The notes beneath the pieces are model-generated. The model was not told the DNA's origin. It searched no databases and saw only the letters and a program-made list of their open reading frames with translations. From Linnemannia hyalina (Eukaryota > Mortierellomycota > Mortierellomycetes > Mortierellales > Mortierellaceae), in NCBI GenBank assembly GCA_019671135.1, contig JAHRHY010000010.1:1054001-1118000 (forward strand): a stretch of 64,000 nt of DNA, written 5' to 3'. The position numbers were made by a program, and so were the translations under genes. The first letter of the stretch is position 1, and every line of letters starts with the position of its first letter. Of the stretch, positions 25,750 through 36,800 are shown piece by piece.

Positions 25750-26595
25750 CCGCTGCCTAGGTAACGGTGGTGATGCTTGGACCTGGATTTAGTGCCGTCG
25801 TCCGCGATGTCCATGTGGTTTTTCGAGACTTCGCTCAGCTCGGCTGTTTTCACCGTTGGGTGACTGGGGCCATCACCCTCGCTTTGTGGGGGTGGTTTAA
25901 TAGCACATAAAGGACTTGTACGGTTGTGTTTTGTTGTTGCTTGAGACTGAGCCATTGCCTTTTCTTTTTTTCAGTCTTTCTCTATCCTTAATAGATTTGT
26001 ACGAGTTTTGTTAAGATTGCTCGAGCAAGATTATGCGATAGAATCGAGCAAGAGGATAGCAATAGGATCGACGACAAGATAGGATTAGATACATTCCGGA
26101 AGTTCAATAAAACATGAAGTAAAAGTGCTGAAAGACAATATTCAACATGACAAATATAACAAACTCGTACGGGTGTTGCAGTTGTTTGTTTACATCGAAG
26201 AGAGCGAGAAAGAACATGTCTGTATTAATATACGAGTAGATTGTCCTTTGCTGCTATTATATAGCGGACGCAGTCTGAGTTCTATAAAAGACACATCCTT
26301 CCATTTAACCATTTTCAACTTCTTCTTCCATCTCTCTCTACTACACCTTCTCACCAACATCCATCATTGGCATCCACGGCCTCGGAGCTTGACTGCGAAA
26401 GAAAGACATATACCCAATTTCTCGCATGAGTACAGCGTTCTGTCCCACATGCAGCCTCGGCTCTTGTTCTCAGCACTCCATCCATGTCGATTTACTGGGT
26501 TCTCTACCTTACAGTTCAATATGGGTGTAGTTGCAACAGTATCCAAAATCGCATGGCTCACAAAAACGTTTTGTGGAAAAGGAGGCTCAAGGCAA
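25750..26595. other. Island sequence without recognised gene
   Basis: AT-richer stretch. No frame with family features; a minus-strand frame at 25737-25955 is hydrophilic and unrecognised. Confidence 0.35.
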
Positions 26596-26599
26596 TCAA

Positions 26600-26990
26600 T
26601 TCTGACCAATCATTTTTTTGAAAAGCTCCCCTCGCCCTCTTTTCTTTCTCTCCCTTCCCCTATCTACCACAAAGTACGAAGCCGCTGAAGAGTTTGATGA
26701 CAATACACAAAACATTCGCAGACTGGGGAGGTCAGATGCATCATCCAGGGATGCATTGTGACGAGAGACACCGATGTCGACAATAATCTGTTCCATCGGT
26801 GGACGCCATCTCTTGTATTCTTTCCTCTTGTTCAAAGGTCAAAAGTCTTTATCTTTTTGTTCCTTGGTCATCTTCTCCACCATGTCACGTTTGTTTTTGA
26901 TTTCCTTCTCCTTACAATGGGCACACTTTCTTTGGCGTCTTCTCTTTTTCTTCTGCGCTACGGGTACAAAGGTGTCTCTGGTAGCTGCCA
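26600..26990 (-). pseudogene. Short basic remnant with CxxC motif
   Basis: Minus-strand translation from about 26985 gives a lysine-rich segment (KKKRRRQRKCAHCKEKEIKN). It then has an in-frame TGA after EQKDKDF near 26840 and continues as NKRKEYKRWRPPMEQIIVD. The C-x-x-C within a basic run suggests a nucleic-acid-binding domain fragment, perhaps from a mobile element. No complete gene is present and I cannot name the family. Confidence 0.35.
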
Positions 26991-27019
26991 GTGAGAAAGA
27001 CGATCAAGAGAGACGTGTG

Positions 27020-27141
27020 TAGAGAGTTCGAAAAAAGGGACCAACGAGACCTGTGTCCATGATCACAAAGGATACAGCAACATTGTGCAGCTTGTTGGAG
27101 GTTGTCTTCTCTCATTTGTCAACGCTGAGCATCTTTCCTAT
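27020..27141 (+). repeat. Inverted duplicate, left copy
   Basis: About 120 bp nearly identical (about 93% by eye) to the reverse complement of 28897-29018. In plus orientation it encodes ITKDTATLCSLLEVVFSHLS, the same peptide that the right copy encodes on the minus strand. Confidence 0.9.
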
Positions 27142-27401
27142 TGGGTCGCATTGTCATTTATGAAGGATGTGTGTATGGTTACTTGGTTATTTCCATAAGT
27201 CTTTCTCTGCTCTCCACCTTGCGCGCCTTGGCCTTGTCTTTGTTAAGCACTGTTTTCCAACCCACTGGATAGGCGCCAGACACAGTTGACGACTTTATAT
27301 TTAAATCCTTTCTCATTGATCTATAGTGGCATCTCGCGGGATGATTGTATCGAGGATGACACTGGTGTACTGAGTAACAGCACAGGGACGAACATGCAAA
27401 G

Positions 27402-27475
27402 AAGGACAACGACAAGGAAAGGACAAGGAAAGGACAAGGAAAGGACAAGGAAAGGACAAGGAAAGGACAAGGGCA
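27402..27475. repeat. 11 bp tandem repeat GGACAAGGAAA
   Basis: Six or more copies, decaying into GGCAAGACAAGGACAAG downstream. It is a purine-rich minisatellite between the left inverted copy and the pseudogene. Confidence 0.85.
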
Positions 27476-27544
27476 AGACAAGGACAAGAACAAGGACAAG
27501 CGGCACAAGGCAAGATCACTCGCACAGAGTGAGCATGCTGGAAA

Positions 27545-28990
27545 CTACAAGCACTTATATGCACCGGCATCGAAGAGCAGGCGCAGGGCCTCTTCATCTT
27601 CCTCTGCCTCAACACTCGACAGCAACGACGCCATGGTAGTAATACCAAACTCTTGTCCTTGTTCGACATTTAGCTGCTCGCGAGTGGGTAGAATCGCACT
27701 TGCTCCAACGACAAATGCTTGGCCCAAGTCAATGCCGAGGATCTTGATACTCTTGGGATCGCAACTCCAGAGCTGGGTGACGTCCTACTTGGTTGAAGCG
27801 ATATTCTCGATCTCTGTCAAATAATAATCTGTGCCGCCAACAGTGGATGTTAGTCGAGAAGGCAGCTTCTCCACTGGTAGTCGTTTGTACTTGAACGAGT
27901 GGAGCTCATTCAACTTGAAAGCGAGCACTTGGAGCCGGAACCCGTCTGTCCGAATCGATCCACGCAGAACATAGCCTTTCTCGGTGTAGGGAGGTAGGTT
28001 CAGACTTGTCGTCCCGGATATTCTGGAGATGACTCCTTATCTCCTCCAAAGGCACCAGGGCGGTCGACTTGGAATAGTAGGCCTTTCCCGTTGATCCGCT
28101 GGGTATCGGCCAATGTTGGTGAGTAGCCTGGTGATGAGGAACCCAGGCGTTTTTGTTGACAGTCAAAGACCGACATCTGCATGTGTGCTTTGATCAGAAT
28201 GCTCCATACTCGGACACTCTGGGAAGCCATACGGCTGAAGCGCGCGCCTCAAAGGTAGGTCCTGCCAAAAAATCTTGGTTAGATCCAGATCCGACAAAGT
28301 ATTAAACTTGACATCGAAAGACGACATTGGCACCAACGAGCGACGACTCCCGCAGGCCCTGTTCAATAGTACGAAATTCCCTATTGCGGATCTTCGAGGC
28401 CTCTAATGTAATCTCCGACTTCTGAAGGCAGATCAATGTCAAAAACTTATGAAGGTACAGCTTTCATCTCTTTTTACCTTATTGTGGAGATCGATCGCTC
28501 CATTCCTGTAGTGATTTTTTTTTTAGCTCAACGGATAACTGCAAGGCGGCAGACCTCAGAAACGAAGACCCAGGATACTCCTCTGTAGTTCTGCCCTCCG
28601 TAAAGTTGGGCAAGAAGTCCTGCGCTTGTTTGATGAATCTCCGAACGTGCAAACACGCACCCCGCTTATCTCTGGGAAGCTTGGTAGAAAATCTATGGCT
28701 GCAGGGAGCGACATGAGAAACGATAGCGCCTCGTTTTTTCTTGTCATGGTTGTCGTCGTGTTCCTGGGGCCCCTCGGGGTTGTCGAGCTCTTGGCCTGTT
28801 TCCTCCTTGCTGCATTCGACTAAATCCTTGTTGGAGAAGGCAAAGCAAAGAATGTTGAAAAATCTCGTCAACTTCACTAAGAATCTCGGTGTTAGTAGGA
28901 AAGGTGCTCAGCATTGACAAATGAGAGAAGACAACCTCCAACAAGCTGCACAATGTTGCTGTATCCTTTGTGATCACGGGCACACGTCTC
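27545..28990 (-). pseudogene. Truncated Fanzor/TnpB-like (OMEGA nuclease) pseudogene
   Basis: Reading the minus strand leftwards, adjacent frames join into one protein family: ITKDTATLCSLLEVV (from about 28970), FPTNTEILSEVDEIFQHSLL, KDLVECSKEETGQELDNPEG, a stretch ending SAALQLSVELKK, then HYRNGAIDLHNK with intron-like GTAAAA next. Further along are SSFDVKFNTLSDLD, GYVLRGSIRTDGFRLQ, KYKRLPVEKLPSRLT, and finally IKILGIDLGQAFVVGAS (about 27750-27700), which looks like a RuvC-I strand with its catalytic Asp. It is broken by a shift at a 10-A run (about 28513-28522), several other shifts, and a TAG at about 27784. It ends at 27545, before any RuvC-II, zinc ribbon or RuvC-III. The Fanzor call is inference from that motif and general resemblance. 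It could be another multicopy fungal family. Confidence 0.5.
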
Positions 28991-29018
28991 GTTGGTCCCT
29001 TTTTTCCAACTCTCAAAG
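28897..29018 (-). repeat. Inverted duplicate, right copy
   Basis: Partner of 27020-27141. It overlaps the 5' coding part of the Fanzor-like pseudogene. The outer ends read GAGAGTT, then GAAAAAAGGGACC on both sides. I see no clear target-site duplication. Confidence 0.9.
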
Positions 29019-29777
29019 ACTACTGTCTGCATTGCCGTGCGTATGTGTGCGTGTGCGTGGTGGGATGCAAATAGGCAAGGTTTTGCCTTTCCGTGTGCAA
29101 AATTCCGAGCTGTCTTGCTCACTCTTTTCGCTCCAATCAATCTATACTTCCCTTGATGGACATCTAGGAGGACTAGCTCCGACAGCTCATTGCCGCTGGT
29201 GTTTTTGGTCGTCCCAACGTTCGCCCACTTCGCGGTAGTTAATTACGTGGTCGCGATGCGCCTGGCGCCAGTGCCGGTGGATGAGGACATGGCCAACTAT
29301 GTTCGCTCAATTCATCCGGAGGCAGCTGCCCATTTCACTTTCAAGCTTAAATCAACTCTTGACTCGCCCGCTCCTCGTTCTATTTTCAACTACCATCGGA
29401 AACACAATTTTTGTTTTCCAACCCACAGTCGTCCTCAGAAGCACTAGAGGCTAAAGGCTCACGTTCATCTGAAATAGCGGGATGAGATGGATGCCGGTCG
29501 AGGTCAGGGATAGCTGGCAACGGCGCCGAAAACCGCACCCTTGATCTTCACTGCACTCTCAATATCATCAGCGCTGTCTGCAGGACCGTTTCGTGAAACG
29601 AGGAAAGGTATCTCATAAACGACGACACACAGCCAGCGTTGAGAACATGTTTTTTTTTACAAAAAAAGACTGGTTATTATTACTTGTATGATGTACAGGG
29701 GAAGAGAAGAGGCACTATGTAGATGGATATTTTTTTGTCATCGTCGTTCGAATGTCTAATGGACGATTGACTCTCTT
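29019..29777. other. Right edge of the island and pump 3' region
   Basis: An open frame at 29190-29447 (+) contains VDEDMANYVRSIHPEAAAHF, which looks protein-like but is isolated and unrecognised. The last 130 bp are probably the 3' untranslated region of the minus-strand ATPase. Confidence 0.35.
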
Positions 29778-32700
29778 TTAGTTGGTGGGCTGGATAGACT
29801 TGGTCCTGCTGAACGTCCGGCTGAACATAGTCTTCATGGTGGGGACCATGTTGAGGCCAACGATCTCGTCGTTCAAGTTGGTGGGGCGGAGACGACGGAG
29901 GATCAACTGGCGGGCGGTGGCGTAGAAGATGATAAAGACACCAAAGGCCATAGGGATCAAGAGGTAGATAAACTTGGTGTTGGGGCTGGTGCCGAACACG
30001 ACGTGGACACCGGGAGTGTAGACGATGAAGAAACCGAGGGCGCAACCGACGACAATACCGATGAACGACCGGAAGTTCGAGAACATGTACTTTCCAAAGG
30101 GAAGTCTGTAGCGGGTCTTGCAGGCGAACATGTTGAAGAGCTGCATGATCATAATTCCGAGGTAGAAGGTCGACTGGGCCTGGGCAAGGATATCCTTGTC
30201 CTCCTCAGTTCCGGTGGACGAGAACTTGTTATCCTTTTGCATTTGCACGGCCTGAGCAGGAGTGATGCCGCGCTCCTGGTAGAAGACGACAAAGAAGGAC
30301 ACCAAAGCACCGATGGTCTCAATGATACCCACCTCAAGGTAGGCCCAGGACAACAGACCGGCATCGACCAAGACCTCGTCCTCGGTCGACTCGAAACGCT
30401 CGCGCCAGTAGACAGCGGTGAACAAGGCCTTGAAGTTGTGCTGGAAATAAGCCCAGACAGAGGGTTTGACCTCCTCACCAGACTCGGCATCATAGACGGA
30501 GGGCAAGTCACGGGTGGCAAGACGACGGCGACGTTCGACAGAGGCAGTGGTGACGGGCTTGCGGGGAGGAAGGCGCATCAAACCGGTGTTGGACTCGGGC
30601 TTGTCCCAGGCGAAGGTCAAGGAAATAATCAACTCGAACCCAAGATCGATAACCAGAATCAACATGGCAGAGATGGGCAGAGGGATCGAGGCAATGACAT
30701 AAAGCAAGTTGGGGATAACCTCGGGCATCGAGTGAGTAATGGTGTACTGGATCGACTTCTTGAGGTTGGTGAAGATCAGGCGACCCTCCTCGATACCGCG
30801 GACAGTCGAAGCAAAGTTGTCGTCGAGCAAGATCATCGAGGCGGCCTCCTTGGAGACATCCGATCCAGAAATATTCATAGCAATACCGAGATCGGCCTTC
30901 TTCAGAGCAGGGGAATCGTTAACACCGTCACCAGTGACACCAACAATGTGGCCCATGGCCTGGGCGCGCTTGACGATCTGGAGCTTGTGCTTGGGCGAGG
31001 TACGGGCAAAGATGATCTCGGGCTTGGAGAAGATAAGATCCCAATCGTAGTCGGTCATCGAGTCGATCTGTTCACCGTGGATAACAACGGCGTTGTACTC
31101 GTCGTCGCCGACCTCGTCAATAGAGCAACCGCGGTGCTTGGCAACCATCTCCTTGGTATCGGAAAGGATCAGGTTGATCTTGCGACCAATGGCCTCGGCA
31201 GTCAAGGGGTGGTCACCAGTGACCATCATAACACGGATACCAGCAGAACGGCAGCGGCCAATGGCTTCACGGACTCCGTGCTTGGGGGGGTCCTCGAGCG
31301 AGACAAGACCGACGAAGCAGAGGTCGGCGGTGGGGTAGTTCTTCTTTTCCTTGTCAAAGACAATATCGTCGGGGTACTGGTCGCGGGGTAGCAGCATCTG
31401 GGCAAAAGCGAGGACACGGTGACCCTTGGAGGCCATGAGGGCATACATCTCGTCGTAGGCTTTGGAGTGCTCAGCAGTCAGGGGGACAGACTCGCCGTTC
31501 AACAGGATAGTGCTGCAGATGCGCAAGATACGTTCGGGGGCACCCTTGATCAAGAGGGTGTACTTTCCAGTGGCGTGCTCCTTGTCATGAATGGTCATGG
31601 CCCACTTGTTCTCAGAGTTGAAGGGAACCTCAAAGACCTTGGGGTACAGGTCGTTCAATTGGTCAAAGTTTCCAATGTTGGCGGCGGCGAAGCGGGTCAA
31701 CCCAGACTCGGTGGCATCTCCCAGAACCTGACGCTCAGCAATGGGGACATCGGTACGATCAAACTTGGCGCGGGAACAGAGCGAGGAGATAGTAAGAACC
31801 TCGGGAATACCGGGCGAGCTGGCATCGAAGGGAGCACCAGCGTTGGCTGCGCTACGGAAGGCAGAGTACAGATTCAGGGACGACCAAATGTTGGTAACAG
31901 TCATCTGGTTGCGGGTCAATGTTCCAGTCTTGTCTGTGGCCAAGAGGGTGATAGCACCAAGGGTTTCGACTCCAGTGAGATCCTTGACCAAGACATTCTG
32001 AGACGCCATGCGCTTGGCGGCGATGGTGAGTAACATGGTGACAGTGGCGGGGAGACCCTCGGGAACCCAGGCGACGAAGACACCGATAGCAAAGTTGAGG
32101 GTGTTGGAAATAGCAGCGCTTCCCTGACCGCTGTAGACAGCAAAGTAACCGATGAGGAAGAAGACAATGGCGGTGGAGATGGCGATGGTGGCGATAATCT
32201 TGACAAAGTCGTCGATCTCACGCGACAGGGGCGACTTTCCAGCGTCCTCTCCTGAGGTCAATCCTGCGATTTGACCCAAGACGGTGTTGTCTCCAGTTCT
32301 GATGACGATACCGTAGCCCTCTCCATTGACGACAAGGGATCCATTGAAGGCGAGGTTGCGGGCTTCAAGAGGGTTCTTGTGTTCGTTGACGACAGCGCGG
32401 TCCTGGGGGTCGGTCTCTCCGGTAAGGGACGAGTTGTCGACCTTCATGTCGGTGCAGGCATAGATCATGACATCAGCAGGGATCTTATCACCCATGCGGG
32501 AGAAGACAACATCGCCCAAAACAAGTTCCTTAGCGGGGATCTGGATGGACTTGCCATCGCGAACAACATAGCACTGTTGGGGCATAAGGTCGAGGAAGGA
32601 TTGGAGGACAGCGGCAGACTTTTGGGCCTGGTAGAACTCGATGGCAGCATTGAGGAAAGCGACAATGATAAGAATAGCACCGAGGTAGGTCTATTGGATC

Positions 32701-33853
32701 AATCGCGTAAGGAAAACGCAAACGCAAAAAAGATAGTTGTTAGAAACCTTTGGCATAAGACGGATGCCTTACTTAGACAACGAACACGCGCAAATGATGT
32801 GTGCGTGTCAATCAACACGAGAGAAAACGAATAAGAAAAATGGGCTAACACAGACACCCGGGCTGGTGTACTTACATTGACCTTGTTTTCCTTGGGATCG
32901 ACAGCCAAGAGGATATAATTGAGGACACCGGCAAGAATCAACAGCAAGTTGAAGAGTGAAGTCAAACAGTGGAAGAACTTCATGAAAGGCGAGATCTGCT
33001 TGGGAGGCGAGAGGATGTTGGGGCCGTTCTCAGCGAGGCGCTCAGTGGCGGCAGCGGTGGTAAGACCCTGGCTGTTGCCTGATTTTTGGAGGTCGATACT
33101 GACATTGTGTCTGGCCGCGATCTCTTCCACGGGGAACAAGTGCTCCGTCTATTTTTTGAAGATGAGGCATTTTTTTTTTGGGCAACGGTATGATTCGTTC
33201 CAAAAGGAAAAGAAATAAAAAGACAAAGTAAACAAAACGGTGAGTTGGAATTATTCGTTTGAGCTGACAGGCATAGAGAGGTGAAATAAAGAGTGGAGTC
33301 GCGACTCAGGAGAAGAATGAAGAAAGAGTCCGCCTGCCTGCAAGAGCAGAATCGAATAAGAATATGACCCTCAAATTGATCCAGGCCATTTCCCGCTTTA
33401 CATAATATATCTTCTCTCATGAAAGTTGAACAAGAGTTCCTGATCGGTTTATCCCCTGGTTTGTGTTTCTCCCTCGCTGCATGCCGGATCAGGTGGTGCA
33501 TTGGTTGGTTCCTTGCTGCTTGCAGTTGTGGGCTGAAGTATCCGTCGAAAGGTGTCTGCCATAAACTCCAAGGGATAAGGCGAGAGGTGGTGCAGGGAGG
33601 GGATTGAAAAGGCTTCCATAGTTTTTCTTTGTTTGGCTGCTGCAGATCGGTCCGAATAAGAAAACGAAAGAACGTGGTGTTCGGACATAAAAAATTAGAG
33701 CGGTTGTATGCTTACAATGTCGAGGGTCTTCTCATTTGTAGGCTTCTTCCCCTTCTCGTTGTTGGCGACAGCGGGGGTGGTCCTTGTCCTCGTCATGGCC
33801 AATGGCTCGGAGAACTCGAGCTTTTGGTCTGAAGGGCCTTGATTTGCGGCCAT
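29778..33853 (-). CDS. P-type ATPase, Na+/K+-ATPase alpha-like (type IIC)
   Basis: Plasma-membrane cation pump. Exons on the minus strand: 33853-33716, 33148-32876, 32690-29778, all phase 0; 1107 residues, near the 1000-1100 usual for type IIC. Hallmarks: LTGET (actuator), VPEGLPATV in membrane helix 4, DKTGTLTRNQM with the phosphorylated Asp, TGDHPLTA, TGDGVNDSPALKKADLGIAM (hinge), then MPEVIPNLLYVIASIPLPI (helix 5) and VIDLGFELIISL (helix 6). Of the acidic ion-site residues known in animal Na,K-ATPase, helix 4 Glu, helix 5 Glu and the first helix 6 Asp are kept. The second helix 6 Asp is Glu here. It resembles the Na/K type more than fungal ENA pumps. The transported ions (Na+, K+ or H+) cannot be told from sequence. 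No beta-subunit gene is seen in the window. Confidence 0.92.
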
Positions 33854-36800
33854 GGTTGGTTGATCTGTGGTGTCGGAAGGAAGGGTCGTCCTTTTGTTGC
33901 TAGAGAGTGGTATAGAATGCTCGAGTGGGGGATATATAGAGGGGGGTGTACAATTGCAGAGGGGAGTGGGGAGTGAAGAGGGGGAGGAGGGGTATTAGGA
34001 GCTGAGAGATAGCACCTGTTGAAGAGTGAGGAACTGAAAGGGAGAGGCGAGAGAGATGCTGAAAGTTGAAGGCAAGAAGTGAAGTGAAGTGGGAGGCGGC
34101 GAGTATTTAAATGGAATTGAGAGAGAATTGAAGGGGTGTCTGTGCCTCAATTCTATTTCTGCTGTTTTGCAGTTCAGTTCTTGATTGTCAAAAGAAAAAG
34201 AAAAAGGAGCGTTAAGAAATCAATGGGACAGAGACGCAGGCTGAATTAGAGCAGGCGGGCTGGGTCTCTGCCTCTGGTCTGGTATGGTGTTGTGGAAGAG
34301 TGTATGTGTGTGCGCTGTGTGTGTATGCCTATCTCGCATAGGGTAGAATGGCCGTGAATAACCTGAATAACCTTTGCCCGGGGATTGAAAAAATCAAAAG
34401 AAAAAGAAAAAGAAAAAGAAAAAAGGGGCGGGGGGACGGAAATCCCTCACAGTCGCACCAACCAGCAACAGAAAACCCTTTTGAATTGGATGCAATACTC
34501 CTCATCAGCACAACGTCAGACATGTCAACAAACAAAAACAAATCAGCAACTTTTGCAGTAAGGGAAGAAAAAAGAAGAAAAAAAACTCGTTGTGGATAAT
34601 GATGATGATGATGCACTCCTGCACTCCTCTTTCTTTCTCTCTCTCGCTATATCTTCCATACTTTGTTCATATTGTTTTGGAAGTGTTGTCCCTGTGCCCG
34701 AAATGTGTATTATTACCATGAATTTGAACAGTAGCAAGCAAGCAAGCAAACAGCCTGTTCCCATCTCAATTAAGCCCGACATCCAGCCACCACCAAAGAT
34801 AAAAAAGATAATTTTAGCTGCCTATTTGATTACATTGGAGGAGCCATGGCAGCGTGCATTTGGAGAAAGAAGAATGGGTACACCATCATCATTCACCCAC
34901 CCCTTTCACTCCAATTGCCACAGTACTGGGTCTACTTCTGTCTGATTCTCTCTTATGCTCTTGATGCCTTTATCATATCATATCATATTGATGCTCATCT
35001 TGGCTCTTTCGCTCCCTTTCTTGCTCTAGTGAGTGGAACCTCCTGACATCAATCTTTTCCACTGTTATCAGGTTTTCATGTTCAAGCAAACGTAAACCCA
35101 TATCATACACAAGTTTATTATTTCAGTCAATTGCATTTTCTGTTGTTGATGTTCGCTCTCAGCGAACAGAAAAAACCCCTCATCTCTCTCTTTTTTTTTC
35201 TCGTTTGTACGTCGTACGTCAATTGTTTAGATTGTAATGTCGTAGCGTTGTTGTGCTTTTATGTCAATTGTTTTTTCCCTGAACCATTAAGCAATCGAGT
35301 AACTCTAATTCCCGAAAAGCATCTGAAGAATCCACTGGACCTTCCTCCGGGTCCAAACAGACAGCTCAGGACAAGAGAAAATCACTACCATAATCCGATT
35401 CACTTTATTCACTATCTGTTTGTTCAGGCCCCACATTTCCTCCCTGTCTAAAACAACTCCATTTTCACTCCCCATCACTTACTACTTCTTTTTTATTTCA
35501 GAAGAGTGCAACCACCCTCAGAAACGGATCATAGTCCTCCCTTTCTGTCTCTCTTCAACTGCATGCACTCTTCCATAACAGAAAATAAAGAAAAAGTCAA
35601 ATGGCCATAAACAATCGCAGAAGCAGTTATGGTCTCTTTATTCAATTTCGTGACAATTGGACAAAAATAAAGGGACACCTTGACATTCCAGAGAAAACCA
35701 TTATTGTGTGTGTAACTGGACTTTTGGTCATCTTTGTTAACACGCACAAACGGTAAAACATATCATGGGCGGATACGCGGATCATCACCCATATATTCCT
35801 TTCTGAAGATGAAGACACGGTTGAGAAAGGACAGTGAAAAGAAACGCGAATGGAAAGGGAAGAATGGTTGATTCTACCACTTCAAGGATCTTCATCTCAG
35901 TTTCGTGTTTATACTCAAACACACTCTTCGTATTCCTTGATACAGTTGTAGAAGAGGAAAAAAGTAGAAGGAGAAAACATCTAGGGCAGTAGATACCTTT
36001 TCACTTTGACAGGCATTTTTCTGGAGGATTGAAACGGTAGTCGATTCAAGAAGAAACAAAAATGCAGATGGAAGCAAGTAGCAAGATCAGTGCAGATTGA
36101 GTCTCTGCCCTTCTCTCTCTTTTTCCACTTTACTTTCTTTGCATGCCTCCTTTCGGTGTCTACTGATTCTTTGGCTGCTCCATCTCGTACAGAATCTTTT
36201 CGATCGCCTGACTGAGGTGGAGATCAGAGAAGCGATGATGGTTACATATCTACTCATGAAAGTCTTTTGAAAAGGAGAAATTTACCCTCCAAGCTCAGTG
36301 GAGTGGAACAATGGGAAACAGCATGTGGGTCCGAGAAGAACAAAAAAGAAAGATAGAAAAAGGGGACATTCCTGAAATGATGGATCCTCCTCGATGTCAT
36401 GACACGATGGCTGGAGAGGTACTCATTTCGTGCTATTCGAGTGACTGAACTATCCTTTGTTCCTTTTTACTCCCTTATGGTTCGCGACCATGTCTTTGAG
36501 ATTAGAGGTACCCTTCCCAACCCATTGCATATCGTCACACCCCCATCTAAGGACCTGCATCCCTCCTTGCAGTGAGTGTGTACCCTTCCTCCCCTCCCCC
36601 TCCTCACTTTGGACCCTCCTCTTCCTTGCCATCTTCTTCCTACCTGCCTTTGGTTCGTTCCTGATCTTTATCCCCTCTCTGAAACACGACTAATCGCGCT
36701 TTCTGATCATAGTAGACGTTCATTTGTCGTTCCTGAGCGTCAGGTATTTGGAGTAGACAGGCTACCCTTTCTTCCTTAAGGGTTTATCCCCCATATGGAC

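Noticed and set aside
27179..27508. Minus-strand Leu/Pro/Cys-rich frame
   Set aside because: Translation of the 11 bp tandem repeat, not a protein.
30003..31391. 462-codon plus-strand open frame
   Set aside because: Exact antisense of the Na/K-type ATPase exon, whose codon bias leaves the opposite strand open. The translation is Gly/Asp/Leu-rich with no domain.
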